Below, piece by piece: positions 43,829 through 52,388 of a DNA stretch of 64,000 bases. Origin of the DNA: Nocardia stercoris (lineage in GTDB: Bacteria; Actinomycetota; Actinomycetes; Mycobacteriales; Mycobacteriaceae); the NCBI RefSeq assembly GCF_003696265.1, contig NZ_RFFH01000001.1:682001-746000 (forward strand). The letters run 5' to 3'. Both the position numbers and the translations under genes were made by a program. How positions within the stretch are numbered: position 1 is the first letter of the stretch; every line of letters begins with the position of its first letter. The notes beneath the pieces were generated by a model. That model was not told the origin of the DNA. It did no database searches and saw only the letters and a program-made list of their open reading frames with translations.

Positions 43829-44163
43829 ATGCTAGCGCGCACTGGGCGGAGTTGCCCGACCCGGAGTTGGTGGATACCGCCGCCACCGCGCTGCGCATGC
43901 TGTCGGACCCGACCCGGCTGCGACTGTTGTGGCTGCTCAGCGGCACCGAACTGGATGTGACGACACTGGCCGCGCGCGTCGAACTGGCCCGCCCGGCCGT
44001 CTCCCAGCACCTGGCCAAGCTCGAACTCGCCGGTCTCGTGTTGCGCCGACGCAACGGCCGTCGGATGCTCTACCGCACGCGCGGCGGTCACGTCCGCCGC
44101 ATGCTCGTGGAAGCGCTCAACGCCGCCGAGCATCAGGTCCGGGGTCTACCCGAGCACGACTAG
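43816..44163 (+). CDS. ArsR/SmtB metal sensor, KmtR-like
   Basis: Winged-helix repressor of 115 residues. The HTH is VTTLAARVELARPAVSQHLAKLELAGL and the wing LRRRNGRRMLYR. The N-terminus MYAHNASAH and C-terminal HVRRMLVEALNAAEHQ carry His residues placed as in KmtR, a nickel/cobalt sensor of mycobacteria that also begins MYA. There is little leader sequence, so the mRNA may be leaderless. It should repress the divergent His-tailed exporter. Metal identity is inferred. Confidence 0.82.
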   Translation: MYAHNASAHWAELPDPELVDTAATALRMLSDPTRLRLLWLLSGTELDVTTLAARVELARPAVSQHLAKLELAGLVLRRRNGRRMLYRTRGGHVRRMLVEALNAAEHQVRGLPEHD

Positions 44164-44567
44164 CGGGCTCGGTCGGCGCGCCGGACCACGAACCGCAGCC
44201 CGGACCAGACCTCGTCGAGGGCGGCAACCTTGTTGTCCACCAAGCCCGCCGCCAGGCCGAACTCCCGGACGAACCGCTCGGTGAGATCGGTGGCGATTCC
44301 GGCGGAGGCTTTCGGCCGGCCGATCCACAGGCCCCCGGATTCGGTCAGCACGGACCGCCAGCGATCGAAGGAACCGGTGAGTGTGGCCGTGTCCGGGCAG
44401 AACCCGACGACGACGTCGTAGGGGTCGCGGCCCGCCCGGCGGTGGACGGTCACCGCATCCGGTAAGGGGCCCAGATCGAATCCGGCGGGCGGATTCGCCA
44501 GCAGGACTCGCGACCCGTCGGTGATACCGAGTTTGCGGGCGAGTGGAGTGCCCGAGTAGCCGGCCAT
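44160..44567 (-). CDS. DUF3052 family protein
   Basis: Cytoplasmic protein of 135 residues. MAGYSGTPLARKLGITDGSRVLLANPP is the characteristic DUF3052 opening, and the C-terminus DNKVAALDEVWSGLRFVVRR is also conserved. The fold is probably alpha/beta. The start is ATG 44567. It converges with the ArsR gene, with stops overlapping by 4 bases. Family function unknown. Confidence 0.8.
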   Translation of the reverse strand: MAGYSGTPLARKLGITDGSRVLLANPPAGFDLGPLPDAVTVHRRAGRDPYDVVVGFCPDTATLTGSFDRWRSVLTESGGLWIGRPKASAGIATDLTERFVREFGLAAGLVDNKVAALDEVWSGLRFVVRRADRAR

Positions 44568-44577
44568 GCCGGCGAGG

Positions 44578-45015
44578 TTACCGCGAGTGACGCGCCAGCA
44601 TCTGGCTCGCGGCCTGGGAGGTGGCACTGCCGTTCTGCTGCGCGGCCAGCAGGTCGCGGATCTCGGCCAGTAGTTCCAGTTCGGTGGGCTTGGCGGCCTC
44701 GGCCGGTCCGCCGAAGCGCTTGACCAGGCTATTCATCGGCAGGATCAGCACGAAGTACAGCACGGCCGCGACCATGACGAAATCGATGCCGGCGCTCACG
44801 ATCGGGCCGAGGGCCACGAAGGTCGCGGGCTTCCCTGAGATCAGCTGGATTCCGAAGCCGTACTGGGAGTTGCCGCCCATGACCGCGAGCAGTGGCTCGA
44901 CCACACCCTTGGTAACCGAGCTGACCACGGCGGTGAACGCGGCACCCATGACCACGGCGACCGACAGGTCGATCACGTTGCCGCGCATCAGGAATTTTTT
45001 GAAGCCCTGGAACAT
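44578..45015 (-). CDS. mscL: large-conductance mechanosensitive channel
   Basis: Channel subunit of 145 residues that opens under membrane tension to release solutes. FQGFKKFLMRGNVIDLSVAVVMGAAFTAVVSSVTKGVVEPLL is the amphipathic helix plus TM1 (gate residues in the VAVVMGAAF stretch), TM2 is IDFVMVAAVLYFVLILPMNSLVKRF, and a C-terminal coil ends the chain (ELELLAEIRDLL). Start ATG 45015. It lies 10 bases upstream of the DUF3052 gene and may be co-transcribed with it. Confidence 0.95.
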   Translation of the reverse strand: MFQGFKKFLMRGNVIDLSVAVVMGAAFTAVVSSVTKGVVEPLLAVMGGNSQYGFGIQLISGKPATFVALGPIVSAGIDFVMVAAVLYFVLILPMNSLVKRFGGPAEAAKPTELELLAEIRDLLAAQQNGSATSQAASQMLARHSR

Positions 45016-45171
45016 GGTCGAACTCACTTCTCCGGTCGGTCGGTCTGCTTGTGCGGCAGACAGTCTAGGGCCGGAGCAGTGACGCAGCAAATCGAGGGCT
45101 ACCGCGATGTGGAACTCCGGTCGAACGTCTGGAGTTTAGACCGGTATTGCCGTGACCGCGCGGACGACGAC

Positions 45172-45224
45172 GGGCCCGGTGTCCGAATTCCCCTCGCCAC
45201 GAAGAGAATTCGGACACCGGGCCC
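45172..45224. terminator. 19-bp terminator hairpin
   Basis: Perfect 19-bp arms (45172-45190 and 45206-45224) with a 15-base loop, directly behind the yceI-type gene's 3' end. There is no strong T-run, so it may also stabilise the mRNA. Confidence 0.65.
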
Positions 45225-45238
45225 GGTGTGGTGGCCGA

Positions 45239-45778
45239 TTACTTGGGCTCGACCAGCTGGATGTCGAGCTCGACGACGATCTTGTCGCTGACGACGGCGT
45301 TCGGCAGGCCGGTGGCTACCTCGAAGTCGGAGCGCTTGATGGAACCCGTTGCGCTGAAACCGATGTGGTTGTCGCCGGTGGCGGGAGCGAGCTGCAGGCC
45401 GCCCCACTCGACCTCCAGGGTGATCGGCTTGGTGACGCCACCGATGGTGACATCGCCGGTCACCTCGAAGTCCTCCGAGATGCGCAGCGGCTCGTGCGCG
45501 GTGAAGGTGAGGGTGGGCTTGTTCTCGACGTCGAGGATGTCGGCGGCGCGGACGTGGTTGTCGCGGGCCTCGTTGCCGGTGTCGAGGGAGTCGAGGTGGA
45601 CGGTGGCCGACACGGTCGCCAGGCCGTCCTCGCCGACCACGAAGCTGGTCTCGAAGCGGTTGAAACGGCCGCGGACCTTGGAGATGCCCAGGTGGCGGGT
45701 GGTGAACAGGACGGCGGAGTGGTAGGGGTCCAGCTCCCAGCTGCCGGTCTTCAGGGTGGTCTGCTCGGTTGAGGTCAT
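45239..45778 (-). CDS. YceI family lipid-binding protein
   Basis: Lipocalin-like protein of 179 residues. SWELDPYHSAVLFTTRHLGISKVRGRFNRF is the classic YceI start, with later EARDNHVRAADILDVENKPTLTFTA and FSATGSIKRSDFEV. YceI proteins bind polyprenyl or amphipathic lipids. There is no signal peptide, so it is cytoplasmic, as in many actinobacteria. A 22-base palindrome sits 10 bases before the start codon and is probably an operator for an unlinked regulator. Confidence 0.92.
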   Translation of the reverse strand: MTSTEQTTLKTGSWELDPYHSAVLFTTRHLGISKVRGRFNRFETSFVVGEDGLATVSATVHLDSLDTGNEARDNHVRAADILDVENKPTLTFTAHEPLRISEDFEVTGDVTIGGVTKPITLEVEWGGLQLAPATGDNHIGFSATGSIKRSDFEVATGLPNAVVSDKIVVELDIQLVEPK

Positions 45779-45788
45779 GGCATCAGCT

Positions 45789-45810
45789 TAAGCGGACTGC
45801 GGTCCGCTTA
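45789..45810. promoter_or_regulatory. 22-base palindromic operator before yceI gene
   Basis: TAAGCGGAC-N4-GTCCGCTTA, perfect 9-bp arms, located between promoter and start codon of the YceI gene. The size suits a TetR-like dimer pair. No regulator gene is adjacent. Confidence 0.65.
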
Positions 45811-46003
45811 GCTAGTCCGAATCGAGTGGCATACGTCTCACCCCTCGATTCGAGCCGCGTAACGATCCGCGCCTCGCGCCGACGATCCAGGTGGCGAAAT
45901 ACCGGGTGCCGAACGGTGATGTGTTGCGGCAGTCTGGATTCCGACGCCCGTCACGAACGGCGGGATCGCGACCGGCGGCACTGGGCCGCAGGGAGGGGGC
46001 ACG

Positions 46004-46837
46004 GTGCGAACAGGCTGGCGGGCTGCGGGACCGGCGCTGACCGGGGTGATGACGCTGCTGATCGGTGCGGTGACCCTGACCGGGTGTACGTCCGCGGCCG
46101 GCGCGGGGGCCGACGACCGCGTGGCACCGGCCGCCACGGTGACCGCGCTCACCACCGGCTTCGCGCGCCTGCAGGCCGGCCTGGACGGCAGCGCCGGTCT
46201 CGCGATCGCGCCGGTCGGCGGCAGATCGGTACTGCGCCTGGGTGATTGGACCACGGGCGCCGCCTGGTCCACGATCAAGGTGCCGTTGGCGGTGGCGGCG
46301 TTGCGCAACCGGCCCGGCGAGGAACGCGACGACGCGGAAGCCGCGATCACGGTGTCGGACAACGACGCCGCCGAACGCCTGTGGCTCTCCCTGGGCGACG
46401 CCGGACAGGCCGCGAACGCGGTGCAGTCGGTGCTGCGCGAGGGCGGCGACGAGACGACCGTCGTGCAGCAGTATCCGTTCGGCGAAACCTCCTGGGCGCT
46501 CACCGATCAGGTGCGCTTCGCGGCCCACCTGCCCTGCCTACCGCAGGCGGGCCCCGTTGTGGGGTTGATGGATTCGATCGATCCCGGCCAGAGCTGGGGG
46601 CTCGGCGGACTACCTAGGGTGTCGTTCAAGGGCGGCTGGGGACCCGACGACCGCACCGGCGCCTATCTGGCACGCCAGTTCGGCCTGGTGCCGACCCTGA
46701 CCGGCACGGTCGCGGTCGCCGTTGCGGCACAACCGAAGTCGGGCAGCTTCGACGACGCGGTCACCATGCTGAACCAGATGACCGCACTGCTCGAGAAGTA
46801 CGTGTCCGACCTCTACGGCGGGCTGTGCCGGTCGTGA
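46004..46837 (+). CDS. serine beta-lactamase-like lipoprotein
   Basis: Lipoprotein of 277 residues: the lipobox is LTGC around residue 27. The remainder shows penicillin-recognising enzyme motifs: SxxK as STIKVP, SDN as VSDNDAAE, and a KxG-type FKGGWG. These suggest the class A beta-lactamase fold. In mycobacteria and Nocardia similar lipoproteins exist whose hydrolytic role is unproven. The family Omega-loop Glu is not obvious. GTG 46004 lies behind gggaggggg. Confidence 0.75.
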   Translation: MRTGWRAAGPALTGVMTLLIGAVTLTGCTSAAGAGADDRVAPAATVTALTTGFARLQAGLDGSAGLAIAPVGGRSVLRLGDWTTGAAWSTIKVPLAVAALRNRPGEERDDAEAAITVSDNDAAERLWLSLGDAGQAANAVQSVLREGGDETTVVQQYPFGETSWALTDQVRFAAHLPCLPQAGPVVGLMDSIDPGQSWGLGGLPRVSFKGGWGPDDRTGAYLARQFGLVPTLTGTVAVAVAAQPKSGSFDDAVTMLNQMTALLEKYVSDLYGGLCRS

Positions 46838-46861
46838 CCGGGAGTGTGGGCCGGTCACGAC
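46831..46861. terminator. bidirectional hairpin between convergent genes
   Basis: GTCGTGACCGG (46831-46841) pairs with CCGGTCACGAC (46851-46861), loop gagtgtggg. The left arm includes the lipoprotein stop codon. Confidence 0.55.
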
Positions 46862-46873
46862 CGGGGGAGTAGC

Positions 46874-48172
46874 TCAGGACAGCGGCCCGAGCACCCGGTC
46901 TACATAGGGATTCGCGAAGCGCCCGGCCGGGTCGAACCGGCGCCGGACCTCCTGGAACCGGTCCCACTCCGGGTATTTCGGCCGCAGGGTCTCGGCGGTC
47001 TGGAAATGCCGCTTGCCCCAGTGCGGGCGGCCGCCGAAGCTGTCGAACACCGCCTCGCAGGCCCGGAAATAGGGCTCGTACTCCATGCCCTGGTACTGGT
47101 GTACCGCCACGTAGCAGGTGTCGCGGCCGCCGGCGGGCGAGAGGAAGGCGTCATCGCCGGCGACCCACCGCACCTCCATCGGCATGGGGGTGTCGAACGT
47201 CCGCGAGATGCGGGCGATCTCGCGCACCGCCTCGACCGAATGTTCGCGCGGCAGCGCGTATTCCATCTCGGTGAAGCGGATCGTGCGCGGCGAGGCGAAC
47301 ACCCGGTACGAGCGGTCGACCACCCGGCGGTAGCTGCCGGCGCGGGCAGCGGTCCGGTGTACCCACGGGATCAGCGCGGGGTAGCGCCGGCCCGCGCGCG
47401 CCATCGCATCGAAGGCGGTGTTGGCCAGCAAGATGTCCTCGAGGTAGGTCATCGTGGCGCTGCGCGGCACCTCGGGCAGGTCGACCCGGTTGTTGCGCTT
47501 GGTCATCGCCATCGGGCTGTGCGGGAACAGGAAGAACTCGAAATGGTCGTTGCCGTCGACATATCCGTCGAGGTCGCCCAGGACCTCGTCGATGTGGACC
47601 GGACGCTCCACGGCCTCCAGGACGAACGAGGGCACCATCTGCAGGGTGACGGCCGTGATCACGCCCAGCGCGCCGACGCTGACCCGGGCGGCCCGCCAGG
47701 CGTCGGGGTCGTTCTCGGCGTTCACCTCGACGGTGGTGCCGTCGGCGCGCATCACCTCCACCGAGTGGACGGCCGCGGACAGGTTCGGCAGGGTGGCGCC
47801 GGTGCCGTGGGTGCCGGTGGCCTGAGCTCCGGCCACGCTCTGCACGTCGATGTCACCGAGGTTCGGGAAGGCCAGGCCGACCGCGTGGGTGCCGGCCGAG
47901 ACCGCGGCCAGTGTGGCGCCGGCCTCGACCCGGACCAGGCCGGTGGCCGCGTCGGTGCTGACGATCCGCGACATGTTCTCGAGGCTGAGCAGGGTGCCGT
48001 CGGTGAGAACGGTGTCGGTGAACGAATGACCTGCTCCGACCACCCGCACGGTGGCATCGGTTTCGTCGGCCTTTTTCAGTAGGCCGGCGAGTTCGTCGAG
48101 TGAGCGTGGAGCGGCGATCGTGGTGGGAGCGCACCGTTGATCGCCCGCCCAGTTCACCCAAGAGTTGGTCAT
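46874..48172 (-). CDS. FAD-linked sugar-lactone oxidase (D-arabinono/L-gulono-lactone type)
   Basis: Flavoprotein of 432 residues of the ALO family. The FAD-binding part has VRVVGAGHSFTD, then ATGTHGTGA, then VSVGALGVITAVTLQ; the catalytic cap ends with the family motif RPHWGKRHF and RRFDPAGRFANPYVDRVLG. The closest known role is L-gulono-1,4-lactone dehydrogenase of mycobacteria. A TetR gene lies just upstream on the same strand and may regulate it. Confidence 0.88.
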   Translation of the reverse strand: MTNSWVNWAGDQRCAPTTIAAPRSLDELAGLLKKADETDATVRVVGAGHSFTDTVLTDGTLLSLENMSRIVSTDAATGLVRVEAGATLAAVSAGTHAVGLAFPNLGDIDVQSVAGAQATGTHGTGATLPNLSAAVHSVEVMRADGTTVEVNAENDPDAWRAARVSVGALGVITAVTLQMVPSFVLEAVERPVHIDEVLGDLDGYVDGNDHFEFFLFPHSPMAMTKRNNRVDLPEVPRSATMTYLEDILLANTAFDAMARAGRRYPALIPWVHRTAARAGSYRRVVDRSYRVFASPRTIRFTEMEYALPREHSVEAVREIARISRTFDTPMPMEVRWVAGDDAFLSPAGGRDTCYVAVHQYQGMEYEPYFRACEAVFDSFGGRPHWGKRHFQTAETLRPKYPEWDRFQEVRRRFDPAGRFANPYVDRVLGPLS

Positions 48173-48227
48173 GTGACCAGATTCTAGGGCGTCGTCAGCG
48201 ATTCGTCAGCACTTCGGATCCGATTGG

Positions 48228-48908
48228 TCAGCGCTTGCGGGCCGCGAAGCACGCCGCCTTGGCCGCGCGGACCTCGTCGTCGGTCAACGCCGGCACGGTC
48301 AGTGGCAGTCGCGGGCGGCCGTCGGCCCGGATGCTGTCCAGCAGCATCGGCACATAGCGGCGCCAGGCGTCGGGCCGGACGGACCGCACCAGGGTCCCCA
48401 TCGCCTCGATCATGTTCACCAGGGCGAAGAAATCGGTGGCTGTCACGCCGTCGCGCAGCTCGCCGGCCTGCAGCGCGCGACCGATCAGCATTTCCATGGC
48501 CGGTCGGATCCGGTCCCGCATCGACTCGAAACGTTCGTTCGCGTCCGGCAATTCGAACAGCACCTCGCCGAAACCACGATTGGCCGCGGTGTGCTCGCAC
48601 ACCCACTCGAAGATCTCCACCACGCTCGCCCACGGATCGGGATTGCGGTAGGCCTGCTCGACCGCCTCCGCCATCGCGTTCACATTGCGCTCCAGCACTT
48701 CCGCGATCAGTTCGCGCTTGTTCGCGAACCGGCGGTAGACGGTACCGACGCCGACCTGCGCGGCCTCGGCCACATCGTCGAGGGTGACTTCCAATCCGCG
48801 TTCGGCGAACAGGCGGGCGCCCGCCTCCAGGATGCGCTGCTGGTTGCGGGCGGCGTCCGCACGCAAACGCCGAGGTGGGGCGACTGTGGGAGCGGTGTTC
48901 ACCGCCAC
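48228..48908 (-). CDS. TetR-family regulator
   Basis: Repressor of 226 residues with HTH VTLDDVAEAAQVGVGTVYRRFANKRELIAEV and a helical ligand domain. It precedes the sugar-lactone oxidase gene on the same strand by 55 bases, so both may be one unit. The ligand is unknown. The C-terminus is basic (AAKAACFAARKR). Confidence 0.82.
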   Translation of the reverse strand: MAVNTAPTVAPPRRLRADAARNQQRILEAGARLFAERGLEVTLDDVAEAAQVGVGTVYRRFANKRELIAEVLERNVNAMAEAVEQAYRNPDPWASVVEIFEWVCEHTAANRGFGEVLFELPDANERFESMRDRIRPAMEMLIGRALQAGELRDGVTATDFFALVNMIEAMGTLVRSVRPDAWRRYVPMLLDSIRADGRPRLPLTVPALTDDEVRAAKAACFAARKR

Positions 48909-48974
48909 ATGGTAGCAACGGAACGATTTAAGCGGAGGTGATCCCTCCGTTGAATTCCGCTCCGTGGGACACCT

Positions 48975-49178
48975 TCAACGGTCCTCCGGCGGGGTCAAGC
49001 CCACCGCCGCGCCGATCACCGCGAGCACCACCGTCACCGCCCCGCCCGCCGCCCGCAACAACCGCGCCCGCGGCACCGGATCGAATTCACCCAGATCGGA
49101 ACCGTCGAGCTCGCAGCGGACAACCGGCAACCGCCGGTCACCGTCGAAATCGCGGTAGGGCTCGAGATCTGCCGCCAT
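48975..49178 (-). CDS. small membrane protein, unknown
   Basis: Protein of 67 residues: a soluble N-terminal half (MAADLEPYRDFDGDRRLPVV) and one C-terminal membrane helix (AAGGAVTVVLAVIGAAVGL). ATG 49178 is preceded by aggagtga. No family is recognised. It is divergent from the CrcB cassette. Confidence 0.55.
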   Translation of the reverse strand: MAADLEPYRDFDGDRRLPVVRCELDGSDLGEFDPVPRARLLRAAGGAVTVVLAVIGAAVGLTPPEDR

Positions 49179-49348
49179 CGTCACTCCTGTCGGAAACCGG
49201 GCCCGCCGGACCCGGCGAACTGCGGGAGAAGCCTGCGGAGAAGCACGGAAGGTGACGCGTCGAAAGCGGAACAGGACATTACTAGCCACGATCGCGACCA
49301 CCTACGATGACTCGGCAGTGATCGGCAAGCAGACGAACTTCGGAGTGG

Positions 49349-49849
49349 GTGAACGTGAACGGCAGACGGAAATCCGGGCGACCCGAACGAGGTCCGCTCA
49401 CCGTCGCCGGCGTCGAACCGGCCGTGCTCGCGGCGGTCTCGGTCGGCGGCGCGATCGGGGCCCTGGGCCGATACGGGCTCAGCCTGCTGATCCGATCGAC
49501 CTATCCGATACCGTGGGCGACCTTCGTCACGAACGTCTCCGGGTGCTTCGCGATCGGCGTGCTCATGGTGTTCGTCACCGAGGTCCGCTTCACCCGGTCC
49601 GGCGAGCCCGCGCTGCCGTCCCGGCTGACCCGGCCGTTCCTCGGCGTGGGTGTACTCGGTGGTTACACCACGTTTTCCACCTACGCCGTCGAGGTTCGTA
49701 GACTCCTGGAATCGGGTGCGGTGGCACGGGCCTTCCTCTATCTCGGGGGATCCGTGGTTACCGGGCTCACCGCGGTGGTACTCGGTATTGCCGCGGGACG
49801 ACTGACAACCGGAACAGCACGACGATTGGGGGCACGAGATGAGCAGTGA
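49349..49849 (+). CDS. crcB: fluoride channel subunit CrcB (1)
   Basis: Four-helix Fluc subunit of 166 residues. Signatures are GGAIGALGRYGLSLL, WATFVTNVSGCFAIGVLM and GGYTTFSTYAVEV (the phenylalanine-box region). Dual-topology or paired CrcB proteins form fluoride-specific channels. GTG 49349 or 49355 are both possible. It overlaps the DUF190 gene by 11 bases; the second crcB follows, so the channel is probably a heterodimer. No fluoride riboswitch could be recognised upstream. Confidence 0.9.
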   Translation: MNVNGRRKSGRPERGPLTVAGVEPAVLAAVSVGGAIGALGRYGLSLLIRSTYPIPWATFVTNVSGCFAIGVLMVFVTEVRFTRSGEPALPSRLTRPFLGVGVLGGYTTFSTYAVEVRRLLESGAVARAFLYLGGSVVTGLTAVVLGIAAGRLTTGTARRLGARDEQ

Positions 49850-50258
49850 GGCATCGAAGTCCGCCGAGACGACGGCACCGGTGGTGCAGATCGTCACCGA
49901 GGCCGACGCGTGGCAACCGGATCCGCGCTGGCGGCCCGCCGCCCGGCTCACGATCCTGCTGGGCGAGGACGACAACTTTCACCACCGCCCGCGCTATCAC
50001 GAGATCGTCCGCCGCGCGCGCGAAGCCGGGCTCGCCGGCGCCAGCGTCTGGCGCGGCGTCGAAGGCTACGGCGCCACCTCGCGCATCCACACCACCCGGC
50101 TGCTCGACCTCGCCGAGAACCTGCCGGTCATGGTCATGATCATCGACGACTCCGAACGGCTGCGCGGATTCGTCACCGCCAACGCCGAACTGTTCGACAC
50201 CGGCACCGTCGCGCTTTCCCCGGTCCAGGTCTGGGAAGCCGCCGGGGACCGCGGATGA
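49839..50258 (+). CDS. DUF190 family protein
   Basis: Cytoplasmic protein of 139 residues with LTILLGEDDNFHHRPRYHEIVRRAREAGLAGASVWRGVEGYG, the DUF190 signature, related to PII-like folds. It lies between and overlaps both crcB genes (11 and 4 bases). DUF190 genes recurrently accompany crcB and may regulate the channel or respond to fluoride; the mechanism is not established. Confidence 0.88.
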   Translation: MSSEASKSAETTAPVVQIVTEADAWQPDPRWRPAARLTILLGEDDNFHHRPRYHEIVRRAREAGLAGASVWRGVEGYGATSRIHTTRLLDLAENLPVMVMIIDDSERLRGFVTANAELFDTGTVALSPVQVWEAAGDRG

Positions 50259-50617
50259 CGGCCGTACTGGTGATCGTGGGCGCGATGATCGGCGCACCGA
50301 CCCGGTATCTGGTGGACCGCGGCGTCGCCGCCCGCTGGGACACCCTCTTCCCCTTCGGCACCTTCGTGGTGAACATCGCCGGCTCGGCGATCCTCGGCGC
50401 AGTGATCGGCGCCAGCGCCGGACACCTCACCTATGCGCTGCTCGGCACCGGATTCTGCGGTGCCCTCACGACTTTCAGCACCTTCGGTTACGAGACCGTG
50501 CGCTTGGCCGAGGCCCGTGCGTACCGCTACGCCCTGGCGAATATCGTGGTCGGGGTGAGCGCCGGTCTCGCCGCCGCGTACGCCGGTGCGGTTCTGGCAC
50601 AGTGGATGTGGTCCTGA
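50255..50617 (+). CDS. crcB: fluoride channel subunit CrcB (2)
   Basis: Second Fluc subunit of 120 residues with GAMIGAPTRYLVDR, FGTFVVNIAGSAILGAV and CGALTTFSTFGYETV. It differs in sequence from the first, consistent with a two-gene heterodimer. Start ATG 50255 overlaps the DUF190 stop (ATGA). Confidence 0.92.
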   Translation: MTAVLVIVGAMIGAPTRYLVDRGVAARWDTLFPFGTFVVNIAGSAILGAVIGASAGHLTYALLGTGFCGALTTFSTFGYETVRLAEARAYRYALANIVVGVSAGLAAAYAGAVLAQWMWS

Positions 50618-50664
50618 TGCTGATGACCGGCCGGGATCGGGTGATACGAAGGGGAGGCCCGCCC

Positions 50665-52299
50665 ATGGCCCACGATCGAGCCGGCCGACCGGCCCGGCCC
50701 AGCGATCTGGACGATATCGCGCAGCTGGTGACGGCCTACTTCAGCCGGATCCCCGATCCGGCCGATCCGGCGCAACTCGTGGCCTTCGGCACCTCCGGGC
50801 ACCGGGGTTCCAGCCTCGACTGCCAGTTCAACGAGGCCCATATCCTGGCCATCACCCAGGCCATCATCGAATACCGGGCAACCCGCGGGATCACCGGTCC
50901 GGTCTACCTCGCGCGGGACACGCACGCGCTGTCCGAGCCCGCCTGGACCACCGCGCTCGAGGTGCTCGCGGCCAACAACGTGACCGCGATCATCGACGCC
51001 CGTGACCGCTACACGCCCACGCCGGCGCTGAGTCACGCTGTGCTGCGGCACAATCGGGGCGGGACCCGGCACCAGGCCGACGGCATCGTGGTCACCCCGT
51101 CGCACAATCCGCCGCGCGACGGCGGCTTCAAATACAACCCGCCGCACGGCGGCCCGGCCGACACCGTGGCCACCGAGGCCATCGCCGCCCGCGCCAACGA
51201 GCTGCTGCGCACCGGTCTGGCCGGGGTCGAGCGGACCACACTCGCCAACGCGCTCACCACGGTGCAGCGCTACGACTATCTCGACCACTACATCAGCGAC
51301 CTGCCGAACGTGCTGAACCTCGACGCCATCCGCGGCGCCGGGATCCGGCTGGGCGCCGACCCCATGGGCGGCGCCAGCGTCGACTACTGGGAGGAGATCG
51401 GGCAGCGTTACGACCTCGAACTCGAAGTCGTCAACCCGTTCGTCGACCCCACCTGGCGGTTCATGACCCTCGACGGCGACGGCCGGATCCGGATGGACCC
51501 GTCCTCCCGGTACGCGATGGCGTCGCTGGTCAACATCCGCGACGACTACGACATCTCGATCGGCAACGACGCCGACGCCGACCGGCACGGCATCGTCACT
51601 CCCGATGCGGGGCTGATGAATCCGAACCACTTCCTGGCCGTGGCGATCGACTATCTGATCGCCAACCGGATGGGCTGGGACGCGCTCACCAAGATCGGCA
51701 AGACCGCGGTCACCTCCGGGATGGTGGACCGGGTGGTCGGGGTCCTGGGCCGCCAGGTCTACGAGGTGCCGGTCGGGTTCAAATGGTTCGTGCCCGGATT
51801 GTTCTCCGGCTCACTGGCTTTCGGTGGTGAGGAAAGCGCCGGCGCGTCCTTCCTGCGCATGGACGGCACCGTCTGGACCACCGACAAGGACGGCATCCTG
51901 CTGGCCCTGCTGGCCGCCGAGATCGCCGCAGTCACCGGCCAGAGCCCGTCGGCCCAGTACGCCGACCTGGAGAAGCGGTACGGCAGCCCCGCCTATGCCC
52001 GCATCGACGCGGCCGCCACCCCGGCGCAGAAGTCCCGCCTCGCCGCCCTGTCCCCGGACGACGTGACCGCCACCGAAGTGGCCGGCGAGCAGGTCGTCTC
52101 GATCCAGACCCGGGCCCTGGGCAACGGCGCCCCACTGGGCGGCGTCAAGGTCTGCACCGAGAACGCCTGGTTCGCCGCCCGTCCGTCGGGCACCGAGGAC
52201 AAATACAAGATCTACGCCGAATCCTTCGCGGGGCCCGAGCATCTGGCCCAGGTGCAGGCGGCGGCGGAAGAGGTCGTCGGCCGGGCACTGCAGGGGTGA
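50665..52299 (+). CDS. pgm: phosphoglucomutase (alpha-D-glucose-phosphate specific)
   Basis: Enzyme of 544 residues interconverting glucose 1- and 6-phosphate. The phosphoserine is Ser146 in VVTPSHNPPRDGG, the Mg site is GNDADADRHG, the sugar-binding loop is FGGEESAG, and the phosphate-binding tail is ARPSGTEDKYK. The N-terminal GTSGHRGSS is also typical. Start ATG 50665 behind ggggagg. It supplies glucose 1-phosphate for glycogen, trehalose and cell-wall polysaccharides. Confidence 0.95.
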   Translation: MAHDRAGRPARPSDLDDIAQLVTAYFSRIPDPADPAQLVAFGTSGHRGSSLDCQFNEAHILAITQAIIEYRATRGITGPVYLARDTHALSEPAWTTALEVLAANNVTAIIDARDRYTPTPALSHAVLRHNRGGTRHQADGIVVTPSHNPPRDGGFKYNPPHGGPADTVATEAIAARANELLRTGLAGVERTTLANALTTVQRYDYLDHYISDLPNVLNLDAIRGAGIRLGADPMGGASVDYWEEIGQRYDLELEVVNPFVDPTWRFMTLDGDGRIRMDPSSRYAMASLVNIRDDYDISIGNDADADRHGIVTPDAGLMNPNHFLAVAIDYLIANRMGWDALTKIGKTAVTSGMVDRVVGVLGRQVYEVPVGFKWFVPGLFSGSLAFGGEESAGASFLRMDGTVWTTDKDGILLALLAAEIAAVTGQSPSAQYADLEKRYGSPAYARIDAAATPAQKSRLAALSPDDVTATEVAGEQVVSIQTRALGNGAPLGGVKVCTENAWFAARPSGTEDKYKIYAESFAGPEHLAQVQAAAEEVVGRALQG

Positions 52300-52388
52300 A
52301 CGCGAACTTCGCTGCCACGGAGCGGTGAGCTGGTGTCAGTCGGAATGCCGATGCCGGTGGCTCGGTTGTCCTCGAGCGTGATCGAGCG

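Noticed and set aside
49250..49348. possible fluoride riboswitch before crcB
   Set aside because: Bits such as tgatcggc occur, but the conserved pseudoknot pieces could not be assembled.
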